Shown here: positions 43,573 to 52,419 of the stretch, in pieces | How the letters are laid out: every line of letters begins with the position of its first letter | Numbering within the stretch: the first letter of the stretch is position 1 | Assembly (NCBI GenBank): GCA_964556225.1 | Contig: CAZKVJ010000009.1 | Location: forward strand, 1-64,000 | DNA length: 64,000 nt | Origin: CAZKVJ01 sp964556225 | GTDB lineage: Bacteria > Actinomycetota > Acidimicrobiia > Acidimicrobiales > Ilumatobacteraceae | Reading direction: 5' to 3' | Position numbers and translations under genes: made by a program | Notes under the pieces: model-generated | Told to the model about the DNA's origin: nothing | The model's database searches: none | What the model saw: only the letters and a program-made list of their open reading frames with translations

Positions 43573-44331
43573 ATGCTCCTCGAGCGACCGGGCGTCCACC
43601 TCCACTACGAGGTCAGCGGCGCGGGCCCGGCCATCCTCGTCACCCACGGCTTCGCGGCGTCGTCGGCCATGTGGGCGGGCACGGTGCCGGCGCTCGCCGC
43701 GACCCACACCGTCATCACGTACGACCTGCGTGGCCACGGCGCCAGCGACTACCCCAGAGACCCCGGCGCGTACTCAATCCGCCACGCCCTCGGCGACATG
43801 GCCGGCCTCCTCGACGCCGCCGGTGCGGAGCGGGCGGTGCTCATGGGTCACTCGCTCGGCGGCTACCTGTCGCTGGCGTTCCATGTGGCCCACCCGGAGC
43901 GGGTCGCCGGGCTGGTCCTGGTCGGCACGGGCCCTGGGTTCCGCAGCGACGAGGCGCGCGGGCACTGGAACGACATGGCCGAGCGCTACGCCAAGGACCT
44001 CGACAAGCACGGTCTCGGCGGCCTGCCCACGAGCGAGGAGCTGGCCGCCGAGGTGCACCGCGACGCCACCGGTCTGGCCATGTCGGCGCGGGGCGTGCTC
44101 ACCCAGCACGACGCCTCGGTGATCGACTCGCTGCCGTCGATCGCCGTGCCCACCCTCGTGGTGGTCGGCAGCGCCGACGCGCCGTTCGTCGATGGGTCGC
44201 GCTACATGGCAGCCAAGATCCCGCACGCCGAGCTCGCCGTCATCGACGGGGCCGGCCATGCACCCAACATCACCCATCCCGGCGCGTTCGAAGCGGCGGT
44301 GCTGGGGTTCCTCGACGACAGGGGGCTGTGA
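43573..44331 (+). CDS. Alpha/beta hydrolase
   Basis: A 252-residue alpha/beta-fold hydrolase. It has the oxyanion region VTHGFAASSAMW, YDLRGHGASDYP, nucleophile GHSLGG (about residues 95-100), acid VVVGSADAPFV and histidine DGAGHAPNITHP, so the triad is complete. The substrate is unknown; esterase or thioester hydrolase is likely from context. Its stop is 3 nt before the ATG of the acyl-CoA dehydrogenase, so the two are co-transcribed. The start fits the TACGGT leaderless pattern. Confidence 0.92.
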   Translation: MLLERPGVHLHYEVSGAGPAILVTHGFAASSAMWAGTVPALAATHTVITYDLRGHGASDYPRDPGAYSIRHALGDMAGLLDAAGAERAVLMGHSLGGYLSLAFHVAHPERVAGLVLVGTGPGFRSDEARGHWNDMAERYAKDLDKHGLGGLPTSEELAAEVHRDATGLAMSARGVLTQHDASVIDSLPSIAVPTLVVVGSADAPFVDGSRYMAAKIPHAELAVIDGAGHAPNITHPGAFEAAVLGFLDDRGL

Positions 44332-44334
44332 CCA

Positions 44335-45585
44335 ATGCCGATGAACTGCAAGCCGATCCCGACCCTCGACGAGCGCATCAACGACATCCGGATGCGCACG
44401 GCCGAGATCGTGAACAACGACATCCTGCCGAACGAACGCAAGCTCTGGGCCACCCGGCGCGAGGGCGAGTCGTGGTCGGACCGCACCGAGACGCTCGAGC
44501 TGCGGGCGGCGGTGAAGGAGAAGGTCAAGAAGGCCGGGCTGTGGGCACCGCACCTGCCGAAGGAGTACGGCGGGATGGGCCTCGACTTCCTGGCCCACGC
44601 CTACATGAACGAGGTGCTGGCCTACGCGATCGGCGCGGCGTCGCTGTTCGGTGTGGTGGCGCCGAACTCCGGCAACCAGTCGATCCTGGTCAAGTACGGC
44701 ACCGAGGAGCAGAAGCAGAAGTGGCTCCTGCCGCTGATCGACGGGACGATGGAGTCCGGCTTCTCGATGACCGAGCCCCACAATCCGGGCTCCGACCCTC
44801 GCTCGCTCGACACCACGGCCGTGCGCGACGGCGACGACTGGGTGATCAACGGCCACAAGTGGTTCACCTCGAACGGGATCGACGCCGACTTCTTCATCGT
44901 CATGTGCCGGGTTACCGAGCCGGGCGGCGACCCGAAGTCCGGCCCGATGGTGCAGATCATCGTGCCGACCGCGACCAAGGGCGTGAACATCGTGCGCGGG
45001 ATCGGGGTGTGGGGTCGCTCCCACACCGACCACTGCGAGGTGAAGTACGAGAACGTTCGGGTACCGGTCGAGAACGCGCTGGGGCGGGTCGGCGAGGGGC
45101 ACCAGGCCGCGCAGGATCGCCTCGGCGCCGGGCGCATCTACCACTGCATGAACTCGATCGGCCAGATGTGGCGGGCCTTCGACCTGATGGTCGAGCGGGC
45201 GTCAACGCGTGACGTCCACGGCGGCAAGCTCAAGGACAAGCAGTTCGTGCAGGGCTTCATCGCCGACAGCTACATCGACATCCAGGCGGCCCGCCTCATG
45301 ACGATCCACGCCGCCGAGAAGATCGACCAGGGTCTGCACGCCGCCCGCACCGACATCTCGGCCATCAAGGTCTTCGTGCCCGCCGCCTACTCCCGCGTCG
45401 TCGACCGGGCGATCCAGGTGTGGGGCGCGGCCGGCGTGTCGAACGACCTGCCGCTCGCCGGCATGTACATGGGGGCCCGCACGCTGCGCCTGGCCGACGG
45501 CCCGGACGAGGTGCACAAGATCCTCATCGCCAAGAACGTGCTCGGCCAGTACGCCCACGGCGAGTCGTGGGACTTCGGGAACTGA
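44335..45585 (+). CDS. Acyl-CoA dehydrogenase
   Basis: A 416-residue acyl-CoA dehydrogenase resembling the ACAD10/11-like branch. It has LWAPHLPKEYGGMGLDFLAHAYMNEVLAY, GFSMTEPHNPGSDPRSLDTTAVRDGDDWVINGHKWFTSNG (FAD loop; in many relatives the flanking residues read TEP..AGSD), then GAGRIYHCMNSIGQMWRAFDLMVERA, and IQVWGAAGVSNDLPLAGMYMGARTLRLADGPDEVHK with the closing catalytic-region DGPDEVH. It oxidises an acyl-CoA; the chain type is unknown. The start ATG follows the hydrolase stop by 3 nt. Length and motifs are complete. Confidence 0.94.
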   Translation: MPMNCKPIPTLDERINDIRMRTAEIVNNDILPNERKLWATRREGESWSDRTETLELRAAVKEKVKKAGLWAPHLPKEYGGMGLDFLAHAYMNEVLAYAIGAASLFGVVAPNSGNQSILVKYGTEEQKQKWLLPLIDGTMESGFSMTEPHNPGSDPRSLDTTAVRDGDDWVINGHKWFTSNGIDADFFIVMCRVTEPGGDPKSGPMVQIIVPTATKGVNIVRGIGVWGRSHTDHCEVKYENVRVPVENALGRVGEGHQAAQDRLGAGRIYHCMNSIGQMWRAFDLMVERASTRDVHGGKLKDKQFVQGFIADSYIDIQAARLMTIHAAEKIDQGLHAARTDISAIKVFVPAAYSRVVDRAIQVWGAAGVSNDLPLAGMYMGARTLRLADGPDEVHKILIAKNVLGQYAHGESWDFGN

Positions 45586-45625
45586 GCGAACCGAGACGAC
45601 CGAGACGACCGGCAAGGAGGCCGCC

Positions 45626-46444
45626 ATGTCCGAGAACCTGCGGTGGTACACCAAGGCGCTGTACGGCATGGACCATGTCGTGCGCCTCGTCCCCGACGAC
45701 GGCTGGGACCGCCTGTCGCCGTGCGAGGGCTGGACCGCGCGTCACGTGATCGGCCACGTCATCGCCATCCAGCGCTACATGCTGGCGCTCATCCAGGGTG
45801 TCGAGCCGACCATGGACCCGATGACGGAGCCGCACCGCCACGCCGGCGATGACCCGGCGGCCGCATGGGCGGCGGCACGCGACGAAATCCTCGAGGCGCT
45901 CGACCACGAGGGTGTGCTGCACCGGATGGTTTCGACGTTCCGTGGCGAGCAGCAGATCGACGAGATGATCGGCTCCAACGTCGCCGACACCACGATCCAC
46001 ACGTGGGATCTCGCCCGCGCCGCCGGGGTCGACGACCGCCTCGATCCAGGCCTCGTCGCCCGGGCGTCGGAGCTGATCCTGCCGGTGGCCGACGGGATGC
46101 GGATGCCGATGGTGTTCGGCCCCCGTGTCGAGGTGCCGGCCGGGGCCGACGCCCAGACCGTGCTGCTCGCCGCCACCGGCCGCGTGGTCGACGGCGATGC
46201 CGGGCTCGGCTTCGACCTGGTGGAGACCCGCACGGAGGCCATCGCCGACGACGGCACCATCATCGAGGACGACCTCATCGAGCTGATCGACGCCGACGGC
46301 AACGTGGTCGCCACTGACGAGACGACCGTGATGGTCGAACCTGACGGCACCACCGTCATCGACGAGACGATCTCCGTGGTCGACGAGTCCGGCGAGCTCG
46401 TCGAGGTCGACGGCGCCACCGTCGTCATCGACCCCGAAACCTGA
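45626..46444 (+). CDS. DinB/maleylpyruvate isomerase family protein with acidic beta-repeat tail
   Basis: A 272-residue protein. Residues 1-200 are a DinB/MDMPI-type helical bundle (TIGR03086-like): CEGWTARHVIGHVIAIQRY carries His44, and SNVADTTIHTWDLARAAG carries His125. Residues 205-272 form a very acidic tail of about four 15-16 residue repeats: DDGTIIEDDLIELID, ADGNVVATDETTVMVE, PDGTTVIDETISVVD, ESGELVEVDGATVVID. These look like successive beta hairpins and are not part of the family. It may be mycothiol-linked like its relatives. GGCAAGGAGG precedes the ATG. It is the last gene of the lipid cluster and ends at a palindromic repeat. Confidence 0.85.
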   Translation: MSENLRWYTKALYGMDHVVRLVPDDGWDRLSPCEGWTARHVIGHVIAIQRYMLALIQGVEPTMDPMTEPHRHAGDDPAAAWAAARDEILEALDHEGVLHRMVSTFRGEQQIDEMIGSNVADTTIHTWDLARAAGVDDRLDPGLVARASELILPVADGMRMPMVFGPRVEVPAGADAQTVLLAATGRVVDGDAGLGFDLVETRTEAIADDGTIIEDDLIELIDADGNVVATDETTVMVEPDGTTVIDETISVVDESGELVEVDGATVVIDPET

Positions 46445-46461
46445 CGACCCCCCGTCACCCC

Positions 46462-46514
46462 CCGTTCTGGTCCCAGGAAGTAGCGCTCAGCGCTACCTGG
46501 TGCTGCCAGAACGG
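46462..46514. repeat. Palindromic intergenic element, copy B
   Basis: Between two convergent genes. The outer arms are CCGTTCTGG and CCAGAACGG; the perfect centre is GTAGCGCT-C-AGCGCTAC. It is nearly identical to 14941-14993, and half of it recurs at 1-40. The minus-strand gene's stop lies in the shared AGGGTCAGGGGG tail. Confidence 0.78.
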
Positions 46515-46518
46515 AGGG

Positions 46519-47415
46519 TCAGGGGGTGAGGACCACTTCGTCGGCGACGCGTCCGTCTTGGTTGACGGCGCGCAGCACGAGGCGGTCGTCGAAGATGCCG
46601 ATGTCGACGAAGTGGTGCCACGACCACGACACCTCGGTGAAGTCCGCCTCGCCGGTGCGCCGAGTGCCGGCACCCGCGCCCGACACCACGTAGGTGACGC
46701 CGTTGATCACCTTGCTGCGCTGGTAGTCGTGGTCGTGGCCGGACAGGACGAGCTGCACGCCGTGCTCTTCGAACAGCGGTCCGAACGTCTCGCGGACGTC
46801 CTTGCTGGAGCCCTGGTAGCCGGCGGAGTACGGCGGGTGGTGCACGGCGACGATATTCCACGTGGCGTCGGAGGCGCCGAGCGTCTCGTCGAGCCACGCC
46901 AGCTGATCAGGGTCGTCGACGGTGTTCGAGTCGAGCCCCACGACCAGTACGTCGCCGTACTCCTCGGCCCAGTAGCGCCCGGGCATGCCGAGGGCAGCCA
47001 TCTGCTCGTCGCCGTACCCGTGGCCCACGTCGTGGTTGCCGAGGATCGCGAGCAGGTCGGTGCCGCCGTCCAGCAGCGGCGCGAAGGGACCGAACACCAC
47101 GTCGTCGAGCCGGTCGGGGTCGCCGTCCGGGTACACGTTGTCGCCCAGCAGGAGGAGCACGTCGTAGGGGACGCCGGCGTGGACGTCCGCCATCGCGGTC
47201 GCGGTGGCGTCGAGGCGGGACCCGCTGTCGCCGATGTCGCCGGCGACGGCCAGGTGCAGCGGCGGCGCCGGATCGAACGGTACGTACGCCACCGTCTCCT
47301 TGGGGCTTCCCTTCCAGTGCGTGAGGTAGGACACGATCTGGCGCCCGAACAGCGCGAACGCGACCGCCGTCACGGCGACGACGGCCACCACGGCCATGAG
47401 GCTCGCTCGGCGCAC
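46519..47415 (-). CDS. Exported metallophosphoesterase (purple acid phosphatase-like)
   Basis: A 298-residue calcineurin-like phosphoesterase with an N-terminal signal anchor (MAVVAVVAVTAVAFALFG). The metal motifs are complete: VAGDIGD, LLLGDNVYPDG, ILGNHDVGHGYG, VAVHHPPYS and LSGHDHDYQR, with the tyrosine/valine positions of the acid phosphatase branch. It probably releases phosphate outside the membrane. The start is GTG 47415, or ATG 47397 six codons later; neither has a clear ribosome site. It is divergent from the PEP-synthase-like gene. Confidence 0.92.
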   Translation of the reverse strand: MRRASLMAVVAVVAVTAVAFALFGRQIVSYLTHWKGSPKETVAYVPFDPAPPLHLAVAGDIGDSGSRLDATATAMADVHAGVPYDVLLLLGDNVYPDGDPDRLDDVVFGPFAPLLDGGTDLLAILGNHDVGHGYGDEQMAALGMPGRYWAEEYGDVLVVGLDSNTVDDPDQLAWLDETLGASDATWNIVAVHHPPYSAGYQGSSKDVRETFGPLFEEHGVQLVLSGHDHDYQRSKVINGVTYVVSGAGAGTRRTGEADFTEVSWSWHHFVDIGIFDDRLVLRAVNQDGRVADEVVLTP

Positions 47416-47530
47416 GTACCGACGGCGCCGGCGCGGGGGCGCAGTGATGGTGCTCGCACCATCATCGTGTCGCCCGGCCGGCGAACGGGCACAGGGTCCA
47501 AAGACACCGGCACCGTTGCTGGCAGATCGG

Positions 47531-47536
47531 TACCGT
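47531..47536 (+). promoter_or_regulatory. Candidate -10 box (TACCGT), leaderless
   Basis: TACCGT, 7 nt before the GTG at 47544. It decides against the GTG at 47538, which would be only 1 nt away. Confidence 0.5.
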
Positions 47537-47543
47537 CGTGGTC

Positions 47544-49610
47544 GTGGGTGCCGGACCCAACGTGCTCCCGCTCTCCGATCCTGACGCGTCCTCGCCGACG
47601 CTGGCCGGCTCGAAGGCGGCGAACATCGCCCGGGCGTGCGCGGCCGGGCTGCCGACGGTGCCCGGTTACGTCCTCACCGTCGCGGGGGTGGAACGAGGCG
47701 TCGACGCCCCCGAGGTCGTGCGCGACCTGCGTGCCAACTGGACCGAGCTCGGCGGCGAGGCGGGTGCCCCGATGGTCGTGCGGTCGTCGTCCACGATCGA
47801 AGACATCGGTTCGTCATCGATGGCCGGCCGGTTCACCTCCGTCCTCGACGTGGTCGGTTGGGAGCAGCTCCTCGCCGCCGTGAGGAAGGTCGTCGCGTCC
47901 GCCGACGCCGTGCGCGACGCCGACGGTGCCGCGCAGCCGATGGCGGTGCTGGTCCAGCGCCAGCTCGATGCCCGACTCGGCGGCGTGCTCTTCGGCGTCG
48001 ACCCGGTGACCGGCGACCGCGACCACGTCGTGGTCGAGGCGGTGTCCGCCCGCCCGGACGTGCTCGTCTCCGGTGAGGTCACCGCCGACCATGTGGTGCT
48101 GTCGCGACGGGGCCGGGTGGTCGAGCGGGCCGCTGCCGCCCCGGCCGTCGCGCTGTCGCGTTCGCTGCGACGCCAGCTCGCCGAGCTGGCCACCCGCACC
48201 GAGGCGCTGTTCGGCACCCCGCAGGACGTGGAGTGGGCCGTCGACCAGCACGAGCAGCTGTGGCTCCTGCAGAGCCGGCCGGTGACCGCCGTCGCCGAGG
48301 CCCGACCGCAGCGGTCGGTGCCGCTCCTGGGCCCCGGGCCGGTGGCCGAGACGTTCCCGTACCCACTGCGTCGCCTCGAGACCGACTTGTGGATCGAGCC
48401 CCTTCGCCAGGGCATCGTGCGGGCGCTGCGCAGTGTGGGTGCTGCGTCCGAGCGGGCGATCGCCCGGTCGCCCGTCGTGACCACCGTCGGGGGCTGGCCG
48501 GCAGCCGACCTCGAGCTGCTCGGCATCACGTCGCCGAACGTGCGGTCGTGGCGCCACTGGACGCCAGCCGCGATCGGTCGCCGGGTCATCCGGGCGTGGC
48601 GGGTCGGCCGGCTGCGAGTGGCGCTCCCACGCCTGGTGGCGTCCGTGGTGGCCACCGTCGACCGCGACCTCGGCGCCATCCCCCGCCTCGCCCGTCACGA
48701 CGATGTCGAGCTGGTCGAGATGCTCGAGCGCGCTCGGCGCGAGCTGGCCACCGTGCACCTCTACGAGGTGCTCGCCGGGATGCTCCTGCGCCCGCGGCCG
48801 GACGCGCCACCCACCTCGATCATCGCCGTCCACGCGCTGCGCGACGGGCGAGCGATGTGCCTCACCGATGACGAGATCGTGGCCCGCACGCCGGTCGTGC
48901 TGGCGCTGGTGCCGCCCTCACTGGTGCCCACCGGCGCGCTGCCTGCTGCGGGAGACACCGACCCAGCGGAAATCGCCGAACCGCTCGATGCCCTCGACGA
49001 GCGTGACGCGCTGCGGCTGCGCACCCGGTGGCTGCAGGAGCTCATGGCACGGGTGGCGCAGGCGCTGGGCGATCGCCTGCACCGCCGAGGGTTGATCGAT
49101 GCACCCGAGATGGTCGGCGAGCTCGGCCTCGAGGAGCTGGCCGAAGTGGTTCGCGGCGGCGGCATCCCAGCCGATCTGGCCCGCCGTGCCGGCCAGACTG
49201 CCGGCCCGGCCCTGCCGGCGGCGTTCCGCCTCGACGCCGGCGGCCACGTGCACGCCGTGCGCTCCGGCACCCACCCCCGAGGTGCGGGGCTGCCCGCCAG
49301 CGCCGGCCGGGCCATCGGCGAGGCCCGCCACCACATCGCGCCCGGCGAGGAGCGGCCGGGGCTCATCCTGGTCACCCGCCACCTGGAACCCCATCTCGCC
49401 CCGCTGCTGGCCGGCCTCGCCGGCCTCGTGGCCGAGACCGGCAGCTCGCTCTCCCACCTGGCGATCCTCGCCCGCGAGCAGGGCGTGCCGGCCGTCGTCG
49501 GTGTGGAGGATGCCCTCCAGCGCTTCCCGCCCGGCACCCGGCTGATGATCGACGGCTCGACGGGTGAGGTCGTCGTGGTCGATGATCGCGACCAGGAGGT
49601 CCGCCGATGA
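47544..49610 (+). CDS. PEP synthase-like / rifampin phosphotransferase-like protein
   Basis: A 688-residue protein with three parts. The N-terminal ATP-grasp (PPDK_N) domain has SKAANIARACAAGLPTVPGYVLT, VVRSSSTIEDIGSSSMAGRFTSVLDV, QPMAVLVQRQLDARLGGVLFGVDPVTGD and WAVDQHEQLWLLQSRPV. The middle region (about 270-580) is unrecognised and mostly helical. The C-terminal swivelling domain has TGSSLSHLAILAREQGVPAVVGV with the phospho-accepting His. There is no PEP/pyruvate TIM barrel, so it is not a PEP synthase. The layout matches antibiotic-type dikinases such as rifampin phosphotransferase, which move phosphate from ATP to another substrate. The substrate here is unknown. It overlaps the next gene by 4 nt. 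Confidence 0.88.
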   Translation: MGAGPNVLPLSDPDASSPTLAGSKAANIARACAAGLPTVPGYVLTVAGVERGVDAPEVVRDLRANWTELGGEAGAPMVVRSSSTIEDIGSSSMAGRFTSVLDVVGWEQLLAAVRKVVASADAVRDADGAAQPMAVLVQRQLDARLGGVLFGVDPVTGDRDHVVVEAVSARPDVLVSGEVTADHVVLSRRGRVVERAAAAPAVALSRSLRRQLAELATRTEALFGTPQDVEWAVDQHEQLWLLQSRPVTAVAEARPQRSVPLLGPGPVAETFPYPLRRLETDLWIEPLRQGIVRALRSVGAASERAIARSPVVTTVGGWPAADLELLGITSPNVRSWRHWTPAAIGRRVIRAWRVGRLRVALPRLVASVVATVDRDLGAIPRLARHDDVELVEMLERARRELATVHLYEVLAGMLLRPRPDAPPTSIIAVHALRDGRAMCLTDDEIVARTPVVLALVPPSLVPTGALPAAGDTDPAEIAEPLDALDERDALRLRTRWLQELMARVAQALGDRLHRRGLIDAPEMVGELGLEELAEVVRGGGIPADLARRAGQTAGPALPAAFRLDAGGHVHAVRSGTHPRGAGLPASAGRAIGEARHHIAPGEERPGLILVTRHLEPHLAPLLAGLAGLVAETGSSLSHLAILAREQGVPAVVGVEDALQRFPPGTRLMIDGSTGEVVVVDDRDQEVRR

Positions 49611-50509
49611 CCGTGGTCCGCGTCACCCGAGCGGTGCTCGTCGCGCTCGCGCTCGCGGTGCTGGTGATCTCCGGCGTGTACATGATCGTCGACCTCGCCC
49701 GCTGGGAGTGGAACCGGGCGATCATCTCCGGGCTGTTCTTCGTGGCGTCGCTGGTGATCGTCTCCACGTTCGCGGTGATGCGAGCCATCCAGCGGCTCGG
49801 GGTGCGTCTCGACCGGCTCACCGCGGCGAGCCAGTCCGAGGTGCGCGCCGTGCTGCGCTCCTCGAACGACCAGGTCGCCGCCCGGCACTTCGAGTGGCTG
49901 GACGAGCCCTCCGACGGCCTCGGCGTGTTCGTGCCGGTCCTGCTGGGCGCCGGCGTGATCCTGTCGGCGCTGGCCTACGTCATCGAGCGCGTCGCCGGTG
50001 CCGTCGCCGGGGCCACGCTCGACCGGCGGACCGCAGCGGAGATCGTGCCCGACCTTCCCCTGCTCGGCGAACCGCTGGTCGAGGCCGGCCGGCCCGCCCC
50101 TCGCTCGACGATGAGCACCGCAGCAGTGGTCGGCTGGGTCGTGGTCGCCAGCCTCACCCTGGTGCTGGCCCTCGGCGCCCTGGTCGGGATCCGCGAGCTG
50201 ACCCAGTCGAGGCCCGAGTCCATCGGGTCGGAGGGGATCACGACTATCGGCATCGAGGTCGACCAGCTGCGAACCCCTCGTCCGGTCACCGACGTCGCCG
50301 AGGAGCTGTGGATCACCTGCCGGGGCCGCCTCCCGCGCGAGCCGTCGCTCCTATCGGTCACCCCGGTCGGCACCGACGGCGCCGAGATGGTCATCGGGAT
50401 CGCGCTCGGGCGGGTCGGGCGCAGTCGGCTGATCGGCTGCATCGAGGACTTCACCATCGATCTCGTCAAGGCCGACGTGGTGGCGTTCGACCCCAGCCCG
50501 ACCCCGTAA
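49607..50509 (+). CDS. Membrane protein partner of the PEP-synthase-like gene
   Basis: A 300-residue protein with about four membrane helices: AVLVALALAVLVISGVYMIVDL, AIISGLFFVASLVIVSTFAVMRA, GVFVPVLLGAGVILSALAYVIERV, and VVGWVVVASLTLVLALGALVGI. A helical cytoplasmic loop separates the first two from the third, and a C-terminal exported beta domain contains two cysteines (ITCRGR, IGCIEDF). Not recognised. The ATGA overlap with the upstream dikinase-like gene implies tight co-translation, perhaps a sensor or transporter partner. Confidence 0.82.
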   Translation: MTVVRVTRAVLVALALAVLVISGVYMIVDLARWEWNRAIISGLFFVASLVIVSTFAVMRAIQRLGVRLDRLTAASQSEVRAVLRSSNDQVAARHFEWLDEPSDGLGVFVPVLLGAGVILSALAYVIERVAGAVAGATLDRRTAAEIVPDLPLLGEPLVEAGRPAPRSTMSTAAVVGWVVVASLTLVLALGALVGIRELTQSRPESIGSEGITTIGIEVDQLRTPRPVTDVAEELWITCRGRLPREPSLLSVTPVGTDGAEMVIGIALGRVGRSRLIGCIEDFTIDLVKADVVAFDPSPTP

Positions 50510-50520
50510 CCCCCTTCCTT

Positions 50521-50571
50521 CTCCGTCTCGAAACGGGCTGTGGGTGTGGGGCCGAGATCGGGCTCCCGGAG
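50521..50571. terminator. Candidate bidirectional terminator
   Basis: CTCCG/TCTCG at 50521-50530 pairs in two steps with CGAGA at 50553-50557 and CGGAG at 50567-50571, between convergent genes. Weak, with no T-run. Confidence 0.3.
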
Positions 50572-50574
50572 CGG

Positions 50575-51681
50575 TCAGCGGGCCGGGAGCGGGTGGGCCT
50601 CGAAGAACGCCCAGATCAGCTCGGTGGCCGACACCGACTCGGTGGTCGCACCGACCATGTCCGGGATCGACGCGCTGAAGACGCTTCCCGGCCACGAGTG
50701 ACCGCCGCCCTCGATGCGGTACAGCTCCACCTCGGCGCCGGCCGGGCAGTCGAAGCGGAGCAGGGCCACGTCGATGGCGACCAGCTCCTCCACCGGTTCG
50801 GGCCGGCACCCGTTGCGCACCGCCCAGGCACTCGCCATCTCGGGCACGGGTGCGCCGCCGCCCGGGAGGACTGCCGTCCCCACCAGGTCGCCGAGCGTGC
50901 CGGTGCCATCCGGGCTCGGCAGGTTGGCGACCGCCGGGCCCAGCCCACCGTCGTAGGCGACGAACTGGTCGTCGGTGCCGTGGAACGCGATCACCGGCAC
51001 GGGTCGGGCCGGGGCGCAGCCCTCGACGTCGCGCAGGCCGGCCACCGGGGCCACGGCGGCGATCCGATCGGCCAGCTCGCACGCGACCGCCGAGGTCATG
51101 AACGCCCCGTTCGACATCCCCGCCACGTACGCCCGCTGCGGGTCGACGCACAGGCTCCGCTCGACCTCGTCGAGCACGCCGGCCACGAAGGCAAGGTCGT
51201 CCGAGTCGAGCGTGGTGTCCCAGCGGGGCACCGGCCGGGCGACCTGGGGGAGGATCGTGACGAAGCCCTCCGTCATGCCGTACGCCGCCAGGCCGGACAT
51301 CAGCTCCTGGGCCGACAGCGGCGAGCTGTAGCCGTGCAGGTCGATGACGACCGGCACCGGTGTGATCCCGTCGTGCGCCTCCGGGACGTGGCGCAGATAG
51401 GTCCCCTGCAGACCGGCGGCGATGATCGGCACCTCACCGCTGCGGGCATCGGACGAGCCGGTGCAGCCACTCGACCCGGCGACGGTCGTGGTCGTCGGGT
51501 CCCGCACCTCGCTGTCGGATGTGGCCTCGGTGGTGGATGTGGGCACGGTGGTGGATGTTGCCCCGTCCGCGACGGCCCCCACTGCGGTGGTGGTGGGCGC
51601 CGAGGCGTCGTCGTCGCCCGCGCATCCGGTGAGTGCCATGAGCGCGACCAGCGCCGCGCCGAACGAGCCGCCCGCCCGCAT
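50575..51681 (-). CDS. PHB depolymerase-like esterase lipoprotein
   Basis: A 368-residue exported esterase of the LpqC/polyhydroxybutyrate depolymerase family. The signal LVALMALTGC gives a lipobox cysteine. A Thr/Glu-rich linker leads to an alpha/beta hydrolase: oxyanion VVIDLHGYSS, nucleophile serine in GMSNGAF, acid in FHGTDDQFV, and histidine in GGGHSWPG, all present. It could release hydroxyalkanoates, feruloyl groups or similar esters outside the membrane. It follows the VOC gene by 13 nt on the same strand. Confidence 0.9.
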   Translation of the reverse strand: MRAGGSFGAALVALMALTGCAGDDDASAPTTTAVGAVADGATSTTVPTSTTEATSDSEVRDPTTTTVAGSSGCTGSSDARSGEVPIIAAGLQGTYLRHVPEAHDGITPVPVVIDLHGYSSPLSAQELMSGLAAYGMTEGFVTILPQVARPVPRWDTTLDSDDLAFVAGVLDEVERSLCVDPQRAYVAGMSNGAFMTSAVACELADRIAAVAPVAGLRDVEGCAPARPVPVIAFHGTDDQFVAYDGGLGPAVANLPSPDGTGTLGDLVGTAVLPGGGAPVPEMASAWAVRNGCRPEPVEELVAIDVALLRFDCPAGAEVELYRIEGGGHSWPGSVFSASIPDMVGATTESVSATELIWAFFEAHPLPAR

Positions 51682-51694
51682 CGGTCCCCGCCCG

Positions 51695-52399
51695 TCAGCC
51701 GGCCGTGGCGGCGGCGTCGCCGACCTTCACGGGCGGCTCGTTGGTGACGGAGTGCAGCAGCGCCTCGTCCGGCAGGGCGAGCAGCCGCTTCCACACCGCG
51801 GGCGGGTACACGAGCTGGGGCACGTCCGGTGCCGGGTCGGTGGGCTGGGGCACTGGCGACGCCGGCCGGGCGTACTCGGCGGGCCGGCGGAACCGCTCGA
51901 GCTCGTCGTCGTCGATCCCGGCGATGGCGACGACCTCGGGGTCGATCCACGCTCGGCCGTCGATCCCGCCACCGCACGCCACCTCGAGTGACAGCCCCTC
52001 CGGCCCGGCGAAGTACATCGACTGGCACAGCCCGTGGTCGATCGGTCCGAGCACCGGCACGCCCCGGTCGCGGATGCGGTCGCGCAGCGCCAGCAGGTCG
52101 TCGAGCGTGTCGACGTTGAACGCCACGTGCTGCATGGTGCCCGCCGCCACCGGCCCCCCGGCGTTGCCGGCATGGGTCGTACCGAGCTGGAGGGTCGGCG
52201 TGTTCTCCGGGTGCTGCACGAACGCCACGTAGCACTCGGGGCTCAGCTCGACGAAGCCGTGGATGGTGTTCTCCACGCCGTGCATCCAGTAGAGGGCCTT
52301 CAGCTCTGCGCCGAGCACGTCGGTGAAGAACTCGATCTGGCCCTTGATGTCGCAGGTGGAGATGGCCAGGTGGTTGACCCCGTTCGGATGCAGCGCCAT
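51695..52399 (-). CDS. VOC family dioxygenase-like protein
   Basis: A 234-residue protein of the vicinal oxygen chelate superfamily. The VOC ligands are visible: His9 in GVNHLAI, His in MQHVAFNV and Glu in LSLEVAC, the usual 2-His-1-Glu metal set. It is close in layout to catechol dioxygenase-like or glyoxalase proteins, but with a C-terminal extension of about 80 residues. The substrate is unknown. The ATG has TACAGT 7 nt upstream and no ribosome site. It is followed by the PHB depolymerase-like gene. Confidence 0.88.
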   Translation of the reverse strand: MALHPNGVNHLAISTCDIKGQIEFFTDVLGAELKALYWMHGVENTIHGFVELSPECYVAFVQHPENTPTLQLGTTHAGNAGGPVAAGTMQHVAFNVDTLDDLLALRDRIRDRGVPVLGPIDHGLCQSMYFAGPEGLSLEVACGGGIDGRAWIDPEVVAIAGIDDDELERFRRPAEYARPASPVPQPTDPAPDVPQLVYPPAVWKRLLALPDEALLHSVTNEPPVKVGDAAATAG

Positions 52400-52406
52400 G
52401 TTCCCG

Positions 52407-52412
52407 ACTGTA
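52407..52412 (-). promoter_or_regulatory. Candidate -10 box (TACAGT), leaderless
   Basis: TACAGT on the minus strand, 7 nt before the ATG at 52399, inside the 20-nt gap after the GH18 gene. Confidence 0.5.
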
Positions 52413-52419
52413 GGGCGGC

